A DNA stretch of 64,000 nt from an uncultured Bacteroidota bacterium (GTDB lineage Bacteria; Bacteroidota; Bacteroidia; JADZBD01). Position numbers and translations under genes: made by a program. Shown in pieces: positions 34,111 through 42,958 of the stretch. The notes below the pieces were generated by a model. That model saw only the letters and a program-made list of their open reading frames with translations. It did no database searches and was not told where the DNA came from. Where the stretch lies: NCBI GenBank assembly GCA_937924855.1, contig CALEYQ010000071.1, positions 52,530 through 116,529 of the forward strand. The letters run 5' to 3'. Position 1 is the stretch's first letter. The number at the start of each line of letters is the position of its first letter.

Positions 34111-36600
34111 ATGACCAGCAACATGTTCGTAATCAAGCGTGACGGAAGCAAAGAATCCGTTAAATTCGACAAGATCACAGCCAGGATTCAGAAATTGTGC
34201 TACGGCCTGGATCCTAACCACGTTGACCCTGTTCAGGTGGCAATGAAGGTTATTCAGGGCCTCTATTCCGGAGTTACCACCAGTGATCTGGATAACCTGG
34301 CGGCTGAAATTGCTGCATCTATGGCTGCTACCCATCCCGATTACGCCCTGCTGGCATCCCGTATTGCTGTTTCTAACCTCCATAAGAACACTGAGAAAAG
34401 CTTTTCCAAAACCATGGAAATGCTCTATCGGTATATGGATCCCGTTACCGGACAAAAAGCTTCCCTGCTGGCCGATGATGTATTCGAAATCATAAAGAAA
34501 AATACCCAGGAGCTCGATTCGGCAATTATCTATGACCGGGACTTCGGGTATGATTATTTCGGCTTCAAAACCCTCGAGAAAAGCTATCTGTTGAAGCTAA
34601 ACGGAAAAGTAGCTGAAAGACCCCAGCACATGCTTATGCGTGTGGCCGTGGGCATTCACAAAGACGATGTGGCCTCGGCCATTGAAACTTATAACCTGAT
34701 GAGTGAACGGTGGTTTACACACGCCACCCCAACTTTGTTTAATGCCGGTACACCGAAACCTCAGATGTCTTCCTGCTTCCTCCTCCAGATGAAAGACGAC
34801 AGTATTGAGGGAATCTATGATACCCTTAAAAGCTGCGCCAAGATATCTCAGAGTGCAGGTGGAATAGGCCTGTCCATTCATAATATCAGGGCTACGGGTT
34901 CCTACATCAAAGGAACCAACGGAACCTCCAACGGAATTATCCCCATGCTCCGCGTCTTTAACGATACCGCACGCTATGTGGATCAGGGCGGAGGAAAAAG
35001 AAAAGGCTCCTTTGCGATTTATCTGGAACCCTGGCATGCCGATGTGTTCGAATTCCTGGATCTCAGAAAAAATAACGGAAAGGAAGAAATAAGGGCAAGG
35101 GATCTTTTCCTGGCTCTATGGATTCCTGATCTTTTCATGAAACGGGTAAAAGAAAACGGCAACTGGTCGCTGTTTTGCCCCAACGAAGCCCCAGGCCTGC
35201 ACGAGTGCTACGGAGAAGAATTTGAGAAGTTGTATGAAAAGTATGAAGAGGAGGGAAAAGCCAGAAAATCCATCAAGGCTCAGGATTTGTGGTTCAAAAT
35301 ATTAGAATCGCAGGTTGAAACAGGAAACCCTTACATGCTTTATAAGGACGCCTGTAACTCCAAGAGCAATCAGAAAAACCTGGGTACCATTAAATCATCC
35401 AACCTCTGTACCGAAATCATCGAGTATACCGCTCCGGATGAAGTAGCCGTTTGTAACCTTGCCTCGCTTGCCTTACCCAGGTTTGTAACACCCGAAGGTG
35501 AATTCGATCACAATAAACTGTTCGAAGTTACTTATGTAGCCACCAAAAACCTGAACCGTATTATCGACAGGAATTATTACCCTATTCCTGAAGCCCGAAA
35601 AAGTAATCTCCGTCACCGTCCTATTGGTTTAGGAGTCCAGGGCCTTGCCGATACTTTTATCCTGCTACGAATGCCTTTCGATTCTCCGGAGGCAAGACAG
35701 CTGAACATCGATATTTTTGAAACCATTTATTACGCAGCACTTACCGCTTCTAAAGATCTTTCCAAAGAAGAAGGACCCTACGAGTCGTACAAAGGCTCGC
35801 CCATTTCACAGGGCATTTTCCAGTTCGATATGTGGGGCGTAAGCCCCGGAAAACGCTGGGAATGGGAAGTTCTTAAGGAAGAGATTCTGAAGTACGGCGT
35901 GCGTAACTCTTTATTGCTGGCTCCCATGCCAACAGCTTCTACCTCACAGATTCTTGGAAACAACGAGTGTTTTGAACCTTATACTTCAAATATTTATGCC
36001 CGCAAAGTTCTGAGCGGAGAGTTTATCGTGGTAAATAAACACCTGTTACGTGATTTGGTTAAGCTTGGAATCTGGAACGAAAAGCTCAAGAATAAAATTA
36101 TTGCTGCCAACGGTTCCATTCAGCACATTCCTGAAATACCGGATAACATCAAGCACCTCTACCGAACAGTTTGGGAAATTCCCCAAAAAGCAATTTTGGA
36201 TATGGCTGCAGACCGAGGAGCATTTATTGACCAAAGCCAGTCTCTCAATGTGTTTATTTCAGACCCTTCCTTCAGCAAACTGAGCAGTATGCACTTTTAT
36301 GCCTGGGACAAGGGACTGAAAACAGGCATGTACTACCTGCGTACCAAAGCCGCAGTAGGGGCCATTAAGTTTACTGTTGATCAAACTGCAATAAACGTGG
36401 ATAATGCTGAAAAGGCAGAGCAAAAGGCCCTCCTGGAACAAAAAGCCCAGGCCGAAGCCGGTGCCGAAGCCGAGACTTTCATCAGCGTAAGCACCGACGG
36501 AGAAATGACTCCGGAGGAATACCAGAAGTTTATTGAAGCCGCCAAGAAAAACGCCTTGGGTGGCGGCGATGATGCCGGTTGCGATGTTTGCAGCGGATAA
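34111..36600 (+). CDS. nrdA: Class Ia ribonucleoside-diphosphate reductase, alpha subunit
   Basis: An 829-residue catalytic subunit converting NDPs to dNDPs. An N-terminal ATP-cone (about 1-95, MFVIKRDGSKESVKFDKITARIQ) carries the overall activity site for ATP and dATP. The ten-stranded barrel includes SSCFLLQMKDDSIEGIYDTLKSC and SAGGIGLSIHNIRATGS, then NLCTEII, in which the cysteine and glutamate are catalytic, followed by CNLASLALP. Near the end PMPTASTSQILGNNECFEPYTSNIYARK matches the family. The C-terminal tail ends with C824-x-x-C827, the shuttle pair re-reduced by thioredoxin or glutaredoxin. A 40-residue alanine/glutamate-rich linker precedes it. It is probably cotranscribed with nrdB. 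Confidence 0.97.
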   Translation: MTSNMFVIKRDGSKESVKFDKITARIQKLCYGLDPNHVDPVQVAMKVIQGLYSGVTTSDLDNLAAEIAASMAATHPDYALLASRIAVSNLHKNTEKSFSKTMEMLYRYMDPVTGQKASLLADDVFEIIKKNTQELDSAIIYDRDFGYDYFGFKTLEKSYLLKLNGKVAERPQHMLMRVAVGIHKDDVASAIETYNLMSERWFTHATPTLFNAGTPKPQMSSCFLLQMKDDSIEGIYDTLKSCAKISQSAGGIGLSIHNIRATGSYIKGTNGTSNGIIPMLRVFNDTARYVDQGGGKRKGSFAIYLEPWHADVFEFLDLRKNNGKEEIRARDLFLALWIPDLFMKRVKENGNWSLFCPNEAPGLHECYGEEFEKLYEKYEEEGKARKSIKAQDLWFKILESQVETGNPYMLYKDACNSKSNQKNLGTIKSSNLCTEIIEYTAPDEVAVCNLASLALPRFVTPEGEFDHNKLFEVTYVATKNLNRIIDRNYYPIPEARKSNLRHRPIGLGVQGLADTFILLRMPFDSPEARQLNIDIFETIYYAALTASKDLSKEEGPYESYKGSPISQGIFQFDMWGVSPGKRWEWEVLKEEILKYGVRNSLLLAPMPTASTSQILGNNECFEPYTSNIYARKVLSGEFIVVNKHLLRDLVKLGIWNEKLKNKIIAANGSIQHIPEIPDNIKHLYRTVWEIPQKAILDMAADRGAFIDQSQSLNVFISDPSFSKLSSMHFYAWDKGLKTGMYYLRTKAAVGAIKFTVDQTAINVDNAEKAEQKALLEQKAQAEAGAEAETFISVSTDGEMTPEEYQKFIEAAKKNALGGGDDAGCDVCSG

Positions 36601-36620
36601 CAATAATTCATGATCCCATA

Positions 36621-36647
36621 AAAAAAACCCCCATTGGGGGTTTTTTT
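36621..36647. terminator. Bidirectional terminator between nrdA and amidohydrolase
   Basis: AAAAAAACCCCC (36621-36632) pairs with GGGGGTTTTTTT (36636-36647) around an ATT loop, giving a T-run on each strand. It serves the convergent nrdA and amidohydrolase transcripts. Confidence 0.9.
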
Positions 36648-36667
36648 GTTTTTAGGGTTCTTGCCGC

Positions 36668-37972
36668 CTACTTCCCGTATTTCTTTTTATAAATTTCGTA
36701 CAAAAGCTTTTGTTCGTTGTTAAGGTCAACTTTTCTTCCCTGTATCCAGGCGAAAATAACATCGTTGGTCATAACATCAAGAGCATCACCGGTGCTGATA
36801 AACAAGGTTGCCTGCTTTCCTTCTTCAAGAGAACCCACCCAATTGTCAATGCCCAGAATTTTGGCCGCATTGAGCGTAATACTCATTAAGGCTTCTTCCT
36901 TGCTCAAACCATAAGCTATCGTTGTGCCGGCATAAAAGGGCAGATTTCTGACATGAATCTGCTCCATGTCGCCCTCGTTTTCCAGACAATACAGAATTCC
37001 TGCCTGTTTTAACTGGTAAGGGGTTTTAAAAGGCTGGTCAACATCATCCTCCGGTAAATCAGGAAGTTCATGAACCCGCATAAACATAACAGGAATATTA
37101 TTTTCCTTAAGCAGGGAAGTTACCATCCAGGCATCGCGTCCCCCTACAATCACCATTTTTTTGATGCCGTTGTTTTTGGCAAAGTGAACTGCTTCGGTAA
37201 TTTGTTTGATATGATTGGCATGAATAAACAAGGTTTGTTTGCCGGAAAAAACACCCTCAAGTCCTTCAAACAACAGATTTTTCTCGCTTTTTGAACCTTC
37301 ACGATAAGCTCTGGCATCGGCAAAGAAGCGAACAATTTCATCCCTTTGTTTGTCGTAGTTTTTGTTTCGCTCGGTGCCTCCCGGTTCTGCCCACCATCCT
37401 GTTTTGCGGAACAAGGTTGGCCAGTTGAGATGCACACCATCGTCTTTTTTTAATACGGCATCTTCCCAGTTCCACCCATCGAGGTGCATTACGGATGAGG
37501 TTCCGCTAATGGTATTTCCCCTCGGGGTAATCTGGGCGATCAAAATTCCGTTGGTTCTTACCGTGGGAATTATTTTGGAATCGGTATTGTAAGCAATGAG
37601 CGACCTTACATTGGGAATAATACCACCCACTTCTTCCAGATCGTTTGTAGCTCTTACCGCACCAATTTCAATCAGTCCCAAAGTACTGTTGGGAGAAATA
37701 AAACCGGGATAAACATGTTTCCCCTGAATGTTAATTACCGTATCATAGGTGGAGGGATCAATTTTTGAACGCGTGGCATCCGCCACAAGGGTTATTTTTC
37801 CGTCCTTGAAACCGATCAAACTGTTTTCGATAACCTCCCCGGTTCCCAGATGGGCATAACCGTTCATCAAAAGCACACTTTTCTTTTGGGGAATGGAATT
37901 GGGAATGGGCATCTGTGCGCTGACCACTCCGGCCAGCAACAGAAAAAATAATCCGGAAATCTTAGTCTTCAT
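36668..37972 (-). CDS. Amidohydrolase-like protein lacking the first metal motif
   Basis: About 434 residues with a signal peptide (MKTKISGLFFLLLAGVVSAQ), so exported. The fold matches the imidazolonepropionase-type amidohydrolase family: the N-terminal beta part ends in KHVYPGF, and the C-terminus has AYGLSKEEALMSITLNAAKILGIDNWVGSLEEGKQATLFIS. However, where active enzymes have HxH after PG, this protein has ISPNSTLG (about residues 91-98). HANH and MRVHELP remain further on, but the canonical aspartate is not evident. It is probably a non-catalytic or altered-function paralogue. The ATG at 37972 overlaps the stop of the upstream 1028-residue gene by 11 bases, so the two are translationally coupled and may form a complex. 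Confidence 0.84.
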   Translation of the reverse strand: MKTKISGLFFLLLAGVVSAQMPIPNSIPQKKSVLLMNGYAHLGTGEVIENSLIGFKDGKITLVADATRSKIDPSTYDTVINIQGKHVYPGFISPNSTLGLIEIGAVRATNDLEEVGGIIPNVRSLIAYNTDSKIIPTVRTNGILIAQITPRGNTISGTSSVMHLDGWNWEDAVLKKDDGVHLNWPTLFRKTGWWAEPGGTERNKNYDKQRDEIVRFFADARAYREGSKSEKNLLFEGLEGVFSGKQTLFIHANHIKQITEAVHFAKNNGIKKMVIVGGRDAWMVTSLLKENNIPVMFMRVHELPDLPEDDVDQPFKTPYQLKQAGILYCLENEGDMEQIHVRNLPFYAGTTIAYGLSKEEALMSITLNAAKILGIDNWVGSLEEGKQATLFISTGDALDVMTNDVIFAWIQGRKVDLNNEQKLLYEIYKKKYGK

Positions 37973-40900
37973 GGCTGTGGTGCTTGTGTTCAATGTAAAT
38001 GGTTCCGTAATCGTCAATGTCTTCACAGTGATATAGTTTTTGCTCCTTTTTCGTTGGCTTTTGGGTTTTTTCGCCGCCATTCTTTTCGTCGATCATTTTC
38101 TGAATCAAACGGGCTCTTTCCTTCTTCATTTCTTCACGAAGCAATTTGTCAAATTCGGCATCGAAATATACTTTTCCTTCAATCAGGGTTTTTTCAACTT
38201 TGGCATAAACAGAAAGCGGGTCATCGGACCATAATACCAAATCACCGTCTTTTCCGGGTTTGATACTTCCCGTTTTTTTATCGAGGTGGAGCAGCAAGGC
38301 TGGATTTAGGGTTACAAACTTCAGGGCTTCCTCCTTTGGTACATTTCCATACTTTACGGCCTTGCCGGCTTCCTGGTTCAGGCGGCGGCCCATTTCTGCG
38401 TCGTCGGAATTAAAGGCGGTTATAACTCCCATGCTCCACAAAATGGCTCCGTTGTATGGGATGGCATCCTTAACCTCCATTTTATAGGCCCACCAGTCGC
38501 TGAAAGAGGAAGCACCTACGCCATGCTTTTTCATTTTGTCGGCCACTTTATATCCTTCCAGAATGTGGGTGAAGGTATTTACAACAAAACCCATGCTGTC
38601 TGCCACATGCATCAGCATATTGATTTCGCTCTGCACATAGCTGTGACAGGTAATGAATCGTTTTTTATTCAGAATTTCAGCAATGGTTTCAAGCTCCAGA
38701 TCACGGCGCGGAGCAGATTGCAGTTTTTTGGTTTTTGCATCAAGCTGATTCCAGGTCTTCCATTTTTGCTCGTATTCTCTGGCCCGGATAAAAATGTCGT
38801 AATATACCTGTTCCACACCCATGCGTGACTGGGGAAAGCGAATGGTGTTGCGGTCGCCCCAGTTGCTTTGTTTTACATTTTCGCCCAGCGCAAATTTGAT
38901 GAATCCGTCGGCCCCCTTTATTTTCATTTCCTCAGGCGCATTCCCCCATTTTAATTTAATTAATGCGCTTTGTCCTCCCACCGGATTGGCCGATCCGTGG
39001 AGCAACTGAACGGCAGTTACCCCACCGGATAACTGACGATAAATGTTGATGTCGTCGGCATTTATCACATCACCGATACGCACCTCAGCACTTGAATTTT
39101 GCGATCCTTCATTTACACCTCCGGAAATAGCAATGTGAGAGTGTTCGTCTATAATGCCCGGGGTAAGGTGCTTGCCAGTTCCGTCAATGATCAGGGCTTT
39201 TACTGTTTTGGGAACCGATAAATTATCTCCAATCCTCACAATTTTCCCGTCGGTGATCATTACATCTTTATTTTTCAATATTCCCTCGGGTTCGTTGGTC
39301 CATACCGTTACATTTTTGATGATAACGGCATTCCAGCGATTCATAAATTTCTGAAACCGCGTGCTGTCGGATTTTCGGGTACCGTAGGCATTAAAGGGAA
39401 AAATTACATCATCCAGGGTAGGAATAACTTTCTTTTCGCTTTCCTGCTTTTTTTCCGGCTTGGAATCGGAGTCTGATATTCTTGCTGTTGCCCAGTCGAG
39501 CCAGTTCCCGTTGGCATCCTGACCCCGGCCACTCCAGATTTTGCCATCGGCGCTAACCGATCCTCCCAGGCGAATGGTTCCTTCTCCGTCTTCATCCTTG
39601 AATGTTATGGTGATGATTTGCCCCTGAAGGCTGATGCCCAGATTTATTTTTTGTGTGTCTTTTACGGTTATGCTTCCCTTAGGCTTTTCCAGTTCTCCGG
39701 TAATTTTCATGGGATAAGAAACATTCCCTACTTTAAGATTGTATTGGCCGCGGATATCCACCAGATCTTTTTCGTTTATTTTGAAAACCTCACCCCTGAT
39801 CCAGTTTTCATAGAGGGTGGTTTTGTCATCGAAAATATTTCCGGAAGTAATAATGAAGTTTGCCCACATTCCGGGACGTAAACTTCCGACCTGATTCTGA
39901 ACTCCTAAAATTTCAGCTGGAGTCCAGGTGAGGGCTTTCAGGGCAGCTTTTTCAGAGAGCCCGTACTCCAGGGCTTTGCGAATGTTTTTCCAAAAATCTT
40001 TTTTGTCTTTTAAATCGGAGGTGGTAAAGGCAAAGGGAATAAACTTTTTCTCAAAGGCCGACGGGTTTAATGGTGCCAGTTCCCAGTGCTTGAGGTCTTC
40101 GTAAGAAACCATGAGCGCATCGTACGGATCTTCTACATCATAAGGGGCAGGAAAATTTACCGGCAGGATAAAGCGGGCATTGCTGTTTTTAATTTCATCC
40201 ATGCGCTGATATTCATCCCCGCTTCCCTTAATTACAAACTGAATTTTAAACTCATCGCCAAGCTTATCAGCTCTGAGAGCAGAAAATTTATCCCGCACTT
40301 CAAAAATGGGAGTAAGGCCCAGGTTCTGATTCCAGGCCTCGAGGGAAATATTGTATTCGGCTTTGCCTTTGTTTTCCTGATACCATTGGGCATCCAGAAA
40401 TGTCTGGCGAATAAGTGCAATAGACCCCATTTGAGAGCTGGGATAATTTTGCTGGCTGGAGCCTTTTTCGAAAGAAAAGTTAAAAGTGGAGCGATCGAGA
40501 ATGATAAGGTCGTTTTCGCGGGATGCTCCCAGCGACACTACGGCGCCTGTACCCCGCGAAATGCCATCTTTATGGAAGGTATGAACCGCAGTGAAGCCGA
40601 GTTTGCGCATTTCTTCGGCATACTTATTTTCTGCCCCGAAATTTTTATAGGCATCAAATTCTGGTTTTATGGCCTGATTCCAGTTATAGGCACCTTTGGT
40701 TTTAGATTCAAGTTGCGGGGTGGGTGACCAGGGCTCGCGCTTTACTTCCGGCATTCCATAATTTGTAAATGCATCAATAAAACCGGGATAAATGGTCTTA
40801 CCCTTCAGGTCTATTATTACACTTCCTTTGGGAATCTGAACCTTGTCGCCGGCCTGAATCACCTTTCCTTCCTGAATGAGCAAAGTGCCATTTTCAACCA

Positions 40901-41048
40901 CAGTCTGGTAATCGGTATAAATCCGTGCATTGGTAAATGCGTAATAATTTTTGTTCACATTCATGACCCCGTTCACCGGGAAAGTGCTCTGGCCAATAAA
41001 GGCCAGGGGAAGGATCATAAGTAAGAGGTGAGAATATATCCGCTTCAT
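37962..41048 (-). CDS. Exported tandem amidohydrolase (degenerate N-domain, active-type C-domain)
   Basis: A 1028-residue protein with a signal peptide. The N-terminal amidohydrolase-like domain (about 35-440) retains family elements (TIYPGFID; LKALTWTPAEILGVQNQVGSLRPGMWANF) but has FTNYG in place of HxH. A beta-rich linker (about 440-560) follows. The C-terminal amidohydrolase (about 570-980) is complete: H636 and H638 in DEHSHIA, histidines in TCHSY and THILEGY, and D882/D883 in NSDDAEMG. The C-terminus ends with a histidine-rich EHKHHSHED tail, possibly metal-collecting. The substrate is unknown; the C-domain resembles imidazolonepropionase or dipeptidase-like enzymes. It precedes, and overlaps with, the shorter amidohydrolase-like gene. 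Confidence 0.88.
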   Translation of the reverse strand: MKRIYSHLLLMILPLAFIGQSTFPVNGVMNVNKNYYAFTNARIYTDYQTVVENGTLLIQEGKVIQAGDKVQIPKGSVIIDLKGKTIYPGFIDAFTNYGMPEVKREPWSPTPQLESKTKGAYNWNQAIKPEFDAYKNFGAENKYAEEMRKLGFTAVHTFHKDGISRGTGAVVSLGASRENDLIILDRSTFNFSFEKGSSQQNYPSSQMGSIALIRQTFLDAQWYQENKGKAEYNISLEAWNQNLGLTPIFEVRDKFSALRADKLGDEFKIQFVIKGSGDEYQRMDEIKNSNARFILPVNFPAPYDVEDPYDALMVSYEDLKHWELAPLNPSAFEKKFIPFAFTTSDLKDKKDFWKNIRKALEYGLSEKAALKALTWTPAEILGVQNQVGSLRPGMWANFIITSGNIFDDKTTLYENWIRGEVFKINEKDLVDIRGQYNLKVGNVSYPMKITGELEKPKGSITVKDTQKINLGISLQGQIITITFKDEDGEGTIRLGGSVSADGKIWSGRGQDANGNWLDWATARISDSDSKPEKKQESEKKVIPTLDDVIFPFNAYGTRKSDSTRFQKFMNRWNAVIIKNVTVWTNEPEGILKNKDVMITDGKIVRIGDNLSVPKTVKALIIDGTGKHLTPGIIDEHSHIAISGGVNEGSQNSSAEVRIGDVINADDINIYRQLSGGVTAVQLLHGSANPVGGQSALIKLKWGNAPEEMKIKGADGFIKFALGENVKQSNWGDRNTIRFPQSRMGVEQVYYDIFIRAREYEQKWKTWNQLDAKTKKLQSAPRRDLELETIAEILNKKRFITCHSYVQSEINMLMHVADSMGFVVNTFTHILEGYKVADKMKKHGVGASSFSDWWAYKMEVKDAIPYNGAILWSMGVITAFNSDDAEMGRRLNQEAGKAVKYGNVPKEEALKFVTLNPALLLHLDKKTGSIKPGKDGDLVLWSDDPLSVYAKVEKTLIEGKVYFDAEFDKLLREEMKKERARLIQKMIDEKNGGEKTQKPTKKEQKLYHCEDIDDYGTIYIEHKHHSHED

Positions 41049-41067
41049 AGTGCTGTTTTTCGGTTAA

Positions 41068-41075
41068 CAAATGTA
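41068..41075 (-). promoter_or_regulatory. Candidate -7 box for the amidohydrolase operon
   Basis: TACATTTG matches TAnnTTTG on the minus strand, 19 bases before the ATG at 41048. Confidence 0.55.
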
Positions 41076-41119
41076 TTATTTTCCCTGAAAAACACCCCTT
41101 TCTTTCCAATTTAGATTTT

Positions 41120-41127
41120 TAACTTTG
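41120..41127 (+). promoter_or_regulatory. Candidate -7 box for the cytochrome c/HflX genes
   Basis: TAACTTTG matches TAnnTTTG, 18 bases before the ATG at 41146. It forms a divergent pair with the amidohydrolase promoter. Confidence 0.55.
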
Positions 41128-41145
41128 ATCCACTAAAATTTCCGC

Positions 41146-41745
41146 ATGAAAATCATATACTATACCCACCTCGCATCGGTAATAATTTTCCTCTTGCATT
41201 ATGCCGTGAAAACTATTTTAATTTTCACTTCTAAGGAAAAGCTTGAACAATATTCCCGTCCCACTAAAGTGCCTGAAATGATTTTATCGCTGGTGTTTCT
41301 GGGAACCGGGGTTTATATGCTCCTTGAGCTTCCTGGCATCAATAATATGATGATCATAAAAATTGCTGTAGTACTGGCTTCCATTCCCATTGCCATAATC
41401 GGCTTTAAAAGAAAAAATAAAGTGCTGGCTCTGTTTTCATTTTTGATGCTCATTGGGGCTTATGGCTTGGCCGAAATGAGTAAAAAGAGGGCCAATAAGG
41501 TTGATGCTTCCGGTATCAGCGGTAAAGAGCTCTTTGAAGCCAATTGTGCCCGTTGCCATGGCGCTGATGGCAAAGCAGGATTAATGGGTTCCAAAGACCT
41601 TTCCAAATCGAAAATGGATATTAATGAAATGATGGTCATAATTTCAGAGGGGAAAGGTCTTATGACCCCGTACCGTGATCAGCTTACCGAGCAGCAGATT
41701 CTGGAAATTGCACGGCATGTAGGAACCTTTCAAACCCCCGAATAA
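41146..41745 (+). CDS. Membrane-anchored c-type cytochrome
   Basis: A 199-residue protein with four hydrophobic segments (about 5-27, 43-62, 66-87 and 92-110), then a soluble domain with one heme c site, C134-A-R-C137-H138 in EANCARCHGADGKAG. A later methionine in GLMTPYRDQLTEQQ is a candidate axial ligand. The cytochrome domain resembles the class I monoheme group (cytochrome_CBB3/C family). The membrane part is reminiscent of SirB-type small membrane proteins. It is probably an electron carrier on the periplasmic face of the inner membrane. The downstream hflX starts 11 bases after its stop. Confidence 0.85.
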   Translation: MKIIYYTHLASVIIFLLHYAVKTILIFTSKEKLEQYSRPTKVPEMILSLVFLGTGVYMLLELPGINNMMIIKIAVVLASIPIAIIGFKRKNKVLALFSFLMLIGAYGLAEMSKKRANKVDASGISGKELFEANCARCHGADGKAGLMGSKDLSKSKMDINEMMVIISEGKGLMTPYRDQLTEQQILEIARHVGTFQTPE

Positions 41746-41756
41746 ATGGGTTTATA

Positions 41757-42953
41757 ATGCTGGAACGAAAAGAAAGCAGGAAAGAACCGGAACGTGCCGT
41801 ATTGATTGGCTTGATTTCTGAAAACCAGACTTCCGAACGACTTAAAGAGTTTATGGATGAATTGGCCTTTCTTTCCGAAACGGCGAATATTATTCCTGTA
41901 AAAAGATTTACCCAGAAGCTGGTTAAACCCGATGTGCGGACTTTTATCGGGAGTGGTAAGCTGAATGAAATAAACACCTGGGCTGATGATCATGAAGTGA
42001 AATTGCTGATTTTCGACGACGAACTTTCTCCCTCACAGGTAAGGAATATTGAAAAAATCACCAAAAAGAAAGTGATCGACCGAACCTGGCTTATTCTTGA
42101 AATTTTTGAACAACGGGCTCAAACCGCCCATGCCCGAACTCAGGTTGAACTGGCACTTTACGAATACCTCCTTCCCAGACTTGTAGGGATGTGGACCCAC
42201 CTGGAAAGGCAAAGAGGTGGCACCGGAACCCGGGGTGGGGCGGGTGAGAAGGAAATTGAAACCGACCGGCGAATCATCCGGAATAAAATTTCCTTATTGA
42301 AGGATAAACTCAAGAGTATTGATAAGCAGATGGCAACCCAGCGTAAATCCCGGGGCGAGTTTATCCGGGTGGCTTTGGTAGGATATACGAATGTGGGAAA
42401 GTCAACCCTTATGAATGTTCTAAGCAAGTCAGAAGTGTTTGCGGAAAACAAATTGTTTGCAACCCTGGATACTACTACACGGAAAGTTATTCTGGGCAAC
42501 CTTCCTTTTCTGCTTTCCGATACCGTGGGTTTTATCCGCAAACTTCCCCACCAGTTAGTGGAATCATTTAAGTCTACCCTCGATGAAGTAAGGGAAGCTG
42601 ATTTGTTATTGCATGTGGTTGATATTTCTCATCCCCAATATGAAGATCAGATTTCAGTGGTTAATCAAACCCTGGCAGAAATAGGTGTGAGCGACAAGCC
42701 CACTATTCTTGTATTTAATAAAGTGGATGCCTATCGCCACATTACACAGGATCCTCAGGATGCGGGTCCGCCGGAAGCTAAGAATATGCCCCTGGCCCAA
42801 CTTGAAAAATATCTCAGGGAATTGCACCAACAGCCCTGTGTTTTTATTTCAGCGCTTTCCCGGGAAAACCTGGAAAATTTCAGATCGCTGGTGTATGATA
42901 AAGTAAAGGCTATGCATGTGGTGCGCTACCCCTACAACAACCTCTTATATTAA
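41757..42953 (+). CDS. hflX: GTPase HflX
   Basis: A 398-residue ribosome-associated GTPase that can split 70S ribosomes under stress. The N-terminal glycine-rich domain holds LVKPDVRTFIGSGKL and LIFDDELSPSQVRNIEK. The G domain begins near residue 205 with VALVGYTNVGKST (G1), then LFATLDTTTRK, DTVGFIRKLP (G3) and VFNKVDA (G4). The characteristic QRGGTGTRGGAGEKEIETDRR helix connects the two. It lies in the same direction and 11 bases after the cytochrome gene. Confidence 0.96.
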   Translation: MLERKESRKEPERAVLIGLISENQTSERLKEFMDELAFLSETANIIPVKRFTQKLVKPDVRTFIGSGKLNEINTWADDHEVKLLIFDDELSPSQVRNIEKITKKKVIDRTWLILEIFEQRAQTAHARTQVELALYEYLLPRLVGMWTHLERQRGGTGTRGGAGEKEIETDRRIIRNKISLLKDKLKSIDKQMATQRKSRGEFIRVALVGYTNVGKSTLMNVLSKSEVFAENKLFATLDTTTRKVILGNLPFLLSDTVGFIRKLPHQLVESFKSTLDEVREADLLLHVVDISHPQYEDQISVVNQTLAEIGVSDKPTILVFNKVDAYRHITQDPQDAGPPEAKNMPLAQLEKYLRELHQQPCVFISALSRENLENFRSLVYDKVKAMHVVRYPYNNLLY

Positions 42954-42958
42954 TCCGG

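Noticed and set aside
37973..38080. A 36-residue N-terminal extension of the 434-residue amidohydrolase-like protein
   Set aside because: It lies within the 3' end of the upstream gene and precedes a proper signal peptide starting at 37972.
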